Shown: in pieces, positions 33,743-38,773 of the stretch | Position numbering within the stretch: position 1 is the first letter of the stretch | How the letters are laid out: every line of letters begins with the position of its first letter | NCBI GenBank assembly: GCA_021774915.1 | Contig: JAJFIO010000136.1 | Location: 1 to 38,773 of the forward strand | Origin: Alphaproteobacteria bacterium | GTDB lineage: Bacteria; Pseudomonadota; Alphaproteobacteria; SMXP01 | Reading direction: 5' to 3' | Length of the DNA stretch: 38,773 bases | The notes under the pieces: model-generated | The model's input: the letters and a program-made list of their open reading frames with translations, nothing else | The model's database searches: none | What the model was told of the DNA's origin: nothing | Made by a program: the position numbers and the translations under genes

Positions 33743-34219
33743 TTAACGTCCGAGCTCTCCCTGATAGACTTTGGACAGCTGCTTCAGAAGTGATAGAAAC
33801 ACATTCATATCCGATAGAATGTTCTCTTGGGTCATACCTCCCGCCACATTACGGTCCATCTGCAAAACCAAATCTTTATCCTTATCGAAATAGGCGCGCC
33901 CGAATTTGTTCTTGTGGTTAAACCGGTTCAAAATTTCATAATTCTGCTTGGTTAAGTCATAGCCGTCTAGGAAAGATATATAGCTGATATCGCCGTCTTT
34001 ACCCTTAACTACGATGAGCACCACATAATTACTGGTTTTAAGTCTTAGGGTCTCATCACTTATTCTCGTCAGATCATAACCTTCTGCCCGCAAAAAAATT
34101 TCAATCGTGGTAAAATTTAAATCTTCGTCATGCGCCGACGCCACAGGCACGGTCAAAACCGAAACCAACATGGCAAGAAACATAGATGCGGCGCTGATCA
34201 AACCGTACCGTGATGACAT
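33743..34219 (-). CDS. Secreted YbjN-like protein
   Basis: 158 residues with a clear signal peptide (hydrophobic residues 8-28, VASA cleavage). A single YbjN-like domain follows: TTIEIFLRAEGYDL, ILNRFNHKNKFGRAYFDKDKDLVLQMD and GGMTQENI. GGAAT lies eight bases before the ATG. YbjN proteins are type III secretion chaperone-like in fold and of unsettled function; this one should be periplasmic. It lies 200 bp upstream of the P-loop gene on the same strand and may or may not belong to that operon. Confidence 0.75.
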   Translation of the reverse strand: MSSRYGLISAASMFLAMLVSVLTVPVASAHDEDLNFTTIEIFLRAEGYDLTRISDETLRLKTSNYVVLIVVKGKDGDISYISFLDGYDLTKQNYEILNRFNHKNKFGRAYFDKDKDLVLQMDRNVAGGMTQENILSDMNVFLSLLKQLSKVYQGELGR

Positions 34220-34364
34220 GGGTCATATTCCTTATTCTATGGGCAAATTCGTCTATACCATTAAGGACAGGCCGAACTCATATATTCGTCACAAGTCCAA
34301 TGTCGCACAGAATAAAGCTAAGATCAGAAGATAAGAAGATAAGAAATTCATGATGTTTGATCCG

Positions 34365-34724
34365 TCACGCCGCCAGCATCCGATCTATTTCGCTCACCAG
34401 ATCGCGTAAGTGGAAGGGTTTGGAGAGTATTTTGGCTTCCTTGGGCGCCTTGTTGTCAGGGTTCAAGGCCACGGCGGCAAATCCGGTGATAAACATAATC
34501 TTCATCTCGGGAAATCGTGCGGTGGCGCGCCGAGCCAGTTCAATGCCATCCATCACCGGCATGACAATATCCGTCAACAACAGATCAAAGCCTTGCTCGT
34601 CCAGAAACTTTAAGGCCAAGTCTCCTTGCCCAAACGCACTCACTTCATGGCCAGCCTTCTGAAGGGCCTTAGCCAAAAAATTTCGCATGGACTCATCGTC
34701 CTCTGCTAACAAAATAGTCGCCAT
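34365..34724 (-). CDS. cpdR: CpdR-like single-domain response regulator
   Basis: In Caulobacter, CpdR in its unphosphorylated form directs ClpXP-dependent breakdown of cell-cycle proteins. The sequence has the receiver fold only, with ILLAEDDESMRNFLAKAL, the phospho-acceptor Asp in LLLTDIVMPVMDGIELA, Thr in MFITGFA and Lys in LSKPFHLRDLV, and no output domain. The length is 119 residues from ATG 34724 (GGGGAG just upstream); the track start at 34739 is less likely. It is divergent from an N-formylglutamate amidohydrolase-family gene, a neighbour seen in other alphaproteobacteria. Confidence 0.88.
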   Translation of the reverse strand: MATILLAEDDESMRNFLAKALQKAGHEVSAFGQGDLALKFLDEQGFDLLLTDIVMPVMDGIELARRATARFPEMKIMFITGFAAVALNPDNKAPKEAKILSKPFHLRDLVSEIDRMLAA

Positions 34725-34950
34725 ATTGGCTCCCCACACAAGGCCCGCTATGTCAACACTGAAGCATCAGGGCCGGGCGGACCTCACCCAACCAAATTCC
34801 AGTGAAATGCAAATCATGTATAGTCTATTGTAAAAGGGTAAACAGTGATTGAAAACACCCCACCCAAAAAGCGCCAAAATATCCCTCAAAACGCTGGGAA
34901 CCGGCTCTAGCGGTTGCATCATAGGGCGCCGCCGGGCTATTTTTACGGTG

Positions 34951-35865
34951 ATGAACGTTTACCCGCCATTAGCACAGCCGAATCCGGACGTCCCTCCTGA
35001 TCAGGGCATATTTTGCCGGCCTTATCAGGTCCTCCAGCCGGCTCAGCAAATACTGCCTTTTGTCTTCGCCTCACCTCATAGTGGGCGGAACTATCCGGCG
35101 GAATTCCTGGCTGCGTCCCGCCTCGACCTTATGTCACTCAGGCGATCTGAAGATGGCTTTGTGGATGAACTGTTCGCCTGCGCTCCCACAGCCGGAGCCC
35201 CGTTGCTCCACGCCCTATTTCCCCGCGCTTTCATAGATCCCAACCGCGAACCGTATGAATTGGATCCATGCATGTTTGCCGATTCCCTGCCCTCCTTTGT
35301 CAACACGCGTTCACTGCGTGTGGCGGGAGGCCTGGGCACAATCGCACGTGTGGTCACAGATGGCGCTGAAATCTATCATCAAAAAATGTTCTTTGCCGAA
35401 GTGCAACACCGCATCGATACGCTTTACATGCCCTATCATCAGTGCCTGCGGCAATTATTGGAAGAGACCAAAGCGCGCTTTGGATTTGCCGTTCTGTTTG
35501 ATTGCCACTCCATGCCCTCCACAAAGAGCCACCTAAAATCCGATGATGGGAACGAACTCACGGATATTGTATTAGGCGATCGCTTTGGAACCTCCTGTGC
35601 GCCGGGTCTGACGCAATTTGTGGAAGAAAGCTTCATCGCGCTCGGTTACACCGTAACGCGCAACAATCCCTATGCAGGGGGATACACAACAGACCATTAT
35701 GGCCGTCCCATGAAAAATGTGCATGCTCTTCAAATCGAAATAAACCGGGGCCTGTATATGGATGAAGACCGTATGGTTCGGGCCCCTCGCCTGCCGCAGA
35801 TCGCACAGGACATGGGCAAACTGATCCAGCACCTTTCCGCACTGAATGCAGCCTCACTTTGCTGA
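34951..35865 (+). CDS. N-formylglutamate amidohydrolase family protein
   Basis: Zinc-dependent amidohydrolase fold related to HutG. FVFASPHSGRNYP carries the first metal His, then RRSEDGFVDELF, RAFIDPNREPYELD, VLFDCHSMPS with the second metal His, and HALQIEINRGLYMDE. The track ORF opens at TTG 34849, but its first 34 residues are unlike the family, so ATG 34951 (304 residues) is preferred; neither has a strong ribosome site. No histidine-utilisation genes are nearby, so formylglutamate may not be the true substrate. It is divergent from cpdR and is followed by two hairpins. Confidence 0.85.
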   Translation: MNVYPPLAQPNPDVPPDQGIFCRPYQVLQPAQQILPFVFASPHSGRNYPAEFLAASRLDLMSLRRSEDGFVDELFACAPTAGAPLLHALFPRAFIDPNREPYELDPCMFADSLPSFVNTRSLRVAGGLGTIARVVTDGAEIYHQKMFFAEVQHRIDTLYMPYHQCLRQLLEETKARFGFAVLFDCHSMPSTKSHLKSDDGNELTDIVLGDRFGTSCAPGLTQFVEESFIALGYTVTRNNPYAGGYTTDHYGRPMKNVHALQIEINRGLYMDEDRMVRAPRLPQIAQDMGKLIQHLSALNAASLC

Positions 35866-35883
35866 TCATTCCAACACTAAAGA

Positions 35884-35910
35884 GGCCGCCTGAGTAAATC
35901 ACAAGCGGCC
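35884..35910. terminator. Hairpin after the amidohydrolase gene, possible terminator
   Basis: GGCCGC-N15-GCGGCC, perfect 6-bp arms about 20 bp after the stop codon. There is no clear T-run, so it may be Rho-dependent or structural. Confidence 0.4.
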
Positions 35911-35914
35911 CAAG

Positions 35915-35936
35915 TTTAGGGAGGAAACACCCTAAA
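35915..35936. repeat. Inverted repeat TTTAGGG-N8-CCCTAAA
   Basis: A perfect 7-bp stem directly following the previous hairpin. Read on either strand, the outer arm ends in A/T, which could give weak termination. It lies upstream of the glycosyltransferase gene. Confidence 0.4.
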
Positions 35937-35971
35937 AAGGGTGAATAGCATAAGCTTTCACAAAACCCATG

Positions 35972-35988
35972 CTACAAATTAATTGTAG
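35972..35988. promoter_or_regulatory. Palindrome CTACAA-ATTAA-TTGTAG upstream of glycosyltransferase
   Basis: Perfect 6-bp arms about 40 bp before the glycosyltransferase start. It closely resembles the TTACAATTAATTGTAA palindrome upstream of the TonB receptor, so the two may be sites for one regulator. Confidence 0.35.
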
Positions 35989-36029
35989 TCACTGTCCCGC
36001 CGCTGAATCAATTAATACTTATAGACATA

Positions 36030-37100
36030 TTGACGCGCCACCTACAAAGACACTACGACCGCAATCCGCGCAGAGTGCCCTGCGCGCTTCAGCAGCATTT
36101 ACGGATTTTGATCGTTACCGACGCCTGGCATCCACAGGTGAATGGCGTTGTGCGAACGCTCGAGTCTTTAGGAGAAGAACTGACCAGGCTGGGGCATGAC
36201 GTTTTTATTTTGGAAGGAAGCTCCCTTCGCAGCGTGCCCTGCCCTACTTATCCGGAGATACGCTTGGCGCTTTTTCCCGGACATCATGTGGCCTTGACGT
36301 TTCGTGCTTTCCGGCCCGATGTCGTTCACATTGCCACAGAAGGGCCACTGGGGCTTGCCGCCCGTAAATATTGTCTGCGCCAGGGACTCAAATTCACCAC
36401 CTCATACCACACAAGGTTTCCCGAATATATTCATGCCCGCACAGCCCTACCCGTAAAGTGGACTTATAAAGCATTACTCTGGTTTCACCGGCCGGCAGCC
36501 AGAACCATGGTGGCCACTGAATCATTAAGAAGAGAAATGCATACGAAGGGATTTGAAAACCTGCGCCTCTGGACCCGCGGCGTTGATCCCACTTTGTTTT
36601 ACCCCCGCAGTAAAGTCTGGTTGGATTTGCCGCGGCCTGTCTGGCTCTATGTGGGGCGTATCGCGATAGAAAAAAATATTGAAGCTTTTCTCAAACTTGA
36701 TCTTGAAGGCACAAAATTACTTATCGGTGGCGGGCCGCAGCTTGCTGATCTCAAAGCCCGTTTCCCCGAAGCTTGTTTTGCGGGACCACATCATGGTGAA
36801 ACTTTGGCGCGGTATTATGCGGCCAGTGATGTTTTCGTTTTTCCCAGTCTCACGGACACGTTTGGCCTTGTCCTCCTTGAGGCATTGGCAAGCGGTATCC
36901 CTGTGGCGGCCTATCCGGTGACCGGCCCTCTTGATATTCTAGGCCAAAGACCTGTGGGATCTTTAGATTGGGATCTGGCGCGCGCCGCCAGATGCGCACT
37001 CAATTTGGCTGAGCCGCAGGTTTGCAGGCGTGTGGCGTTAACGTTTTCCTGGGCCAGATCAGCTGAGCAATTCCTATCTCACATTGCGCCTAATGATTAA
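36030..37100 (+). CDS. GT4-family glycosyltransferase
   Basis: GT-B fold, retaining enzyme, 356 residues in the longest form. The N-terminal domain begins LRILIVTDAWHPQVNGVVRTL, the acceptor side has FTTSYHTRFPEY, and the donor side has WLYVGRIAIEKNIEAFL, YYAASDVFVFPS and TDTFGLVLLEALASGIPV. The pattern matches the group containing GDP-mannose-dependent mannosyl- and lipid glycosyltransferases; donor and acceptor are not certain. No hydrophobic anchor is present. The start is unclear: TTG 36030 and GTG 36075 both lack a good ribosome site. It is preceded by two hairpins and a palindrome. Confidence 0.88.
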   Translation: MTRHLQRHYDRNPRRVPCALQQHLRILIVTDAWHPQVNGVVRTLESLGEELTRLGHDVFILEGSSLRSVPCPTYPEIRLALFPGHHVALTFRAFRPDVVHIATEGPLGLAARKYCLRQGLKFTTSYHTRFPEYIHARTALPVKWTYKALLWFHRPAARTMVATESLRREMHTKGFENLRLWTRGVDPTLFYPRSKVWLDLPRPVWLYVGRIAIEKNIEAFLKLDLEGTKLLIGGGPQLADLKARFPEACFAGPHHGETLARYYAASDVFVFPSLTDTFGLVLLEALASGIPVAAYPVTGPLDILGQRPVGSLDWDLARAARCALNLAEPQVCRRVALTFSWARSAEQFLSHIAPND

Positions 37101-37112
37101 CCGACAGACACA

Positions 37113-37148
37113 AAAACCCCGGACAAGGCTGCCGCTGAAACAGTCCGG
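37113..37148 (-). terminator. Terminator-like hairpin on the minus strand
   Basis: On the minus strand, CCGGAC-N18-GTCCGG is followed by GGTTTTTG. It lies just after the glycosyltransferase stop and directly downstream of the small minus-strand ORF at 37176-37340. The loop is long, so strength is uncertain. Confidence 0.5.
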
Positions 37149-37175
37149 CAAGCAGGCGTCACTCCTATTTTAGGA

Positions 37176-37340
37176 TTAACGCGGCGCTTTAAATGACCAC
37201 AGGGTTTCGTTGTCATGAGAAGCGGCGCTTCTTCTGTCCCGAAAAATGACACATGCGCCATTTCCAGGTTCATTGATATAGGCAAACAACACTACCAACT
37301 GTTTCAGAACAGACGTGACACGAAAAACGAGACTTGCCAT
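37176..37340 (-). CDS. Possible small hypothetical protein
   Basis: A 54-codon frame from ATG 37340 (MASLVFRVTSVLKQLVVLFAY...), with GAGG five bases before the ATG and a terminator-like hairpin about 30 bp after its stop. The N-terminal third is hydrophobic. No family is recognised. The track ORF extends to GTG 37388. It could equally be a chance frame in a 540-bp gap. Confidence 0.3.
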   Translation of the reverse strand: MASLVFRVTSVLKQLVVLFAYINEPGNGACVIFRDRRSAASHDNETLWSFKAPR

Positions 37341-37440
37341 TTCAGCCTCACAGTCTTCTCCCTTCGAAAATTCAAGCACTATGCGCACAAGTTGAACAGC
37401 GCACCCGCGCGTTGATACAAAAACCTGTCAAATCACAAAC

Positions 37441-37456
37441 TTAACCTTCTGTTAAT
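37441..37456. promoter_or_regulatory. CtrA-like box 1
   Basis: TTAACCTTCTGTTAAT fits the CtrA recognition pattern TTAA-N7-TTAA(C) except for the last base. It is about 190 bp upstream of the XRE regulator start. Confidence 0.55.
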
Positions 37457-37583
37457 CATAAATCCGCTCAAGCCTAGAAATGGATAATCTGATTTTTTTG
37501 CTGATGAATCTCAAAACCGCCGGTCATGAAAAACAGCTTGGCCTACTCATCCGGCATACATGTTGCATCCTGAATATTATTTG

Positions 37584-37599
37584 GTAACCATTTGTTAAC
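37584..37599. promoter_or_regulatory. CtrA-like box 2
   Basis: GTAACCATTTGTTAAC matches TTAA-N7-TTAAC except at the first base. It is about 45 bp upstream of the XRE regulator start, where a response regulator could act directly. Confidence 0.55.
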
Positions 37600-37644
37600 C
37601 AATTGAGGGAGCACAGAGACAAAACGTCTTGTGAAAAAAGTTCA

Positions 37645-38013
37645 ATGGCACACCCAGTTGATATCCATGTCGGCCAACAGATGCGGCATCGCCGTAAGCT
37701 GCTCGGCCTCACACAGCAAAAGTTAGCTGATACTGTAGGCATACGTTTTCAGCAAATACAGAAATATGAAAGCGGCGCCAATCGCGTCAGCGCGAGCCGG
37801 CTTTGGGACCTCAGCCGCGCTTTGAATGTCCCTGTGACATACTTCTTTGATCAGCTCGAAAAACAGACGCCTGATCAAGCAGAGCACAGGGTTCAGGCCG
37901 ATGTCATGCAGAACAAAGAAACCATAGATCTCGTGCGCGCCTATTATGGTCTTGCCAAGGGTCCACGACAGCAATTACTCGCTTTAGCCAAAGCTCTGAA
38001 TTCTGCTGCTTGA
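37645..38013 (+). CDS. XRE-family helix-turn-helix regulator
   Basis: 122 residues. The opening VDIHVGQQMRHRRKLLGLTQ leads into an HTH (QKLADTVGIRFQQIQKYESG) and ANRVSASRLWDLSRALNVPVTYFFD, typical of a conserved alphaproteobacterial regulator group related to rhizobial PraR-type proteins. The C-terminal 45 residues are helical (DLVRAYYGLAKGPRQQLLALAKAL). The track start at 37603 adds 14 residues unlike the family, so ATG 37645 is chosen. Two CtrA-like boxes lie upstream. Targets are unknown. Confidence 0.9.
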   Translation: MAHPVDIHVGQQMRHRRKLLGLTQQKLADTVGIRFQQIQKYESGANRVSASRLWDLSRALNVPVTYFFDQLEKQTPDQAEHRVQADVMQNKETIDLVRAYYGLAKGPRQQLLALAKALNSAA

Positions 38014-38110
38014 TGCTTTGTTAAATATCCCTCAAACTGTGGCACAGTCTGACCCAAGCGTATTTTAAAATGGTCAGTCATCGCGCCGCAGTAAGAAGGG
38101 ATTTTAAGAG

Positions 38111-38773
38111 GTGATCGCATTCGACCCCGCCGAGCTTAAACAATTCGAAAACTTCGCCGCCCAATTGGCAGACGCTTCGGCAAAGATTACCCTTGAATTT
38201 TTCCGCTCCCGCATTGAAGTGGAAAACAAAGCCTCCGGCCAAGCCTTCGATCCTGTTACGATCGCAGACCGACAAGCCGAGAACGTCATTCGTGAATTGA
38301 TCGGCGCAACCTATCCCCAGCATGGGATCATCGGCGAAGAACACTCCAACAAGCCCACCGACCATGCCTTAACCTGGATCATCGATCCCATAGATGGAAC
38401 GAGATCTTTTATTGCCGGCGTCCCTCTCTGGGGCACTCTGATCAGCCTCGGTCATAATGGCGTCCCGTTTTTAGGGGTGGTGGATCAACCCTATCTGGGC
38501 GAACGATATATCGGCATCAACACCCATGAACGGTGTGAAGCCTGGCTCAGGACACGCGGCGCTGAGCAAGCCTTGCGCACACGGCCGTGCGCCGCACTCT
38601 CACAAGCAATCGTCACCTGCACAACACCTCACATGTTTGAGACTGGCGTCGAACGCGCGGCCTATGAAGCAGTGGAAAAAAAATGCCGCCTGGCCCGGTA
38701 TTCGCTGGATTGTTATGGCTATACGCTTCTGTCCATGGGCATGATCGATCTTGTTATTGAAGCCGGCATGGCG
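38111..38773 (+). CDS. Histidinol-phosphatase HisN / inositol monophosphatase family (partial)
   Basis: This frame is open to the window edge (221 codons), so the 3' end is missing and it is absent from the ORF track. Metal-site motifs are clear: DPVTIADRQAEN, IIGEEHSN and IIDPIDGTRSFIAGVP. The TRSFIAGVPLWGTLI variant is characteristic of HisN-type histidinol-phosphate phosphatases rather than SuhB or CysQ. A second metal Asp should lie in the C-terminal part; SLDCYGYTLLSMGMIDLVIEA is the expected region. The start is GTG 38111, with AAGAAGG somewhat far upstream. It dephosphorylates histidinol-P if the HisN assignment is right; other sugar phosphates are possible. Confidence 0.87.
   Translation, partial: MIAFDPAELKQFENFAAQLADASAKITLEFFRSRIEVENKASGQAFDPVTIADRQAENVIRELIGATYPQHGIIGEEHSNKPTDHALTWIIDPIDGTRSFIAGVPLWGTLISLGHNGVPFLGVVDQPYLGERYIGINTHERCEAWLRTRGAEQALRTRPCAALSQAIVTCTTPHMFETGVERAAYEAVEKKCRLARYSLDCYGYTLLSMGMIDLVIEAGMA

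Noticed and set aside
37097-37285. 62-aa minus-strand ORF after the glycosyltransferase
   Set aside because: It runs through the terminator-like hairpin and has no ribosome site; the frame at 37176-37340 is the better candidate.

Overview
The window looks like chromosomal DNA of an alphaproteobacterium; the genus cannot be fixed from the sequence. The evidence is a CpdR-type single-domain response regulator, CtrA-like TTAA-N7-TTAA boxes ahead of a Rhizobiales-style XRE regulator, an alphaproteobacterial tRNA-Val(GAC), a monofunctional HisN-type phosphatase and frequent GTG/TTG starts. No phage genes, insertion sequences, CRISPR arrays or rRNA genes were seen.

Region 1 (29-26214) is a purine and deoxynucleoside degradation cluster of 22 genes. 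The left operon (+ strand) is deoB, deoC, an ALDH16-type double-domain aldehyde dehydrogenase, a CNT nucleoside transporter and AMP nucleosidase. It would turn deoxyribose phosphates into glyceraldehyde-3-P and acetate, and AMP into adenine plus ribose-5-P. A convergent operon (- strand) carries adenine deaminase, a TrpF-like protein and a LOG-family phosphoribohydrolase. Next come a lone TonB-dependent receptor, adenosine deaminase and an orphan PhyH-type dioxygenase. The core is a tightly packed minus-strand operon, uraH-xdhA-xdhB-xdhC-puuD-allA-guaD. It is divergent from puuE-uraD-alc. Together these encode guanine/hypoxanthine -> xanthine -> urate -> 5-hydroxyisourate -> OHCU -> allantoin -> allantoate -> ureidoglycolate -> glyoxylate + urea. 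A purine phosphoribosyltransferase at the right end provides salvage. No transcription factor or urease is visible in the cluster.

Region 2 (26326-28300) holds tRNA-Val(GAC) and a small metal-response module. A MerR-type regulator diverges from a CDF-like transporter and a DUF302 protein, with a typical 19-bp-spacer MerR promoter between them.

Region 3 (28557-34219) is a minus-strand operon of unknown purpose: a P-loop protein, an ABC exporter with an unusual Q-loop, an alpha/beta hydrolase and an OprO/P-like porin. The first three are translationally coupled. A secreted YbjN-like protein lies upstream. This is the best candidate for an undescribed system, along with the amn/ade/TrpF-like/LOG group in region 1.

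Region 4 (34365-38773) is more housekeeping in character: cpdR divergent from an N-formylglutamate amidohydrolase-family gene, a GT4 glycosyltransferase, a possible tiny ORF, an XRE regulator with CtrA-like boxes and the 5' part of a HisN/IMPase-family gene cut by the window end.

All assignments rest on reading translations and motifs by eye; no database search was run.
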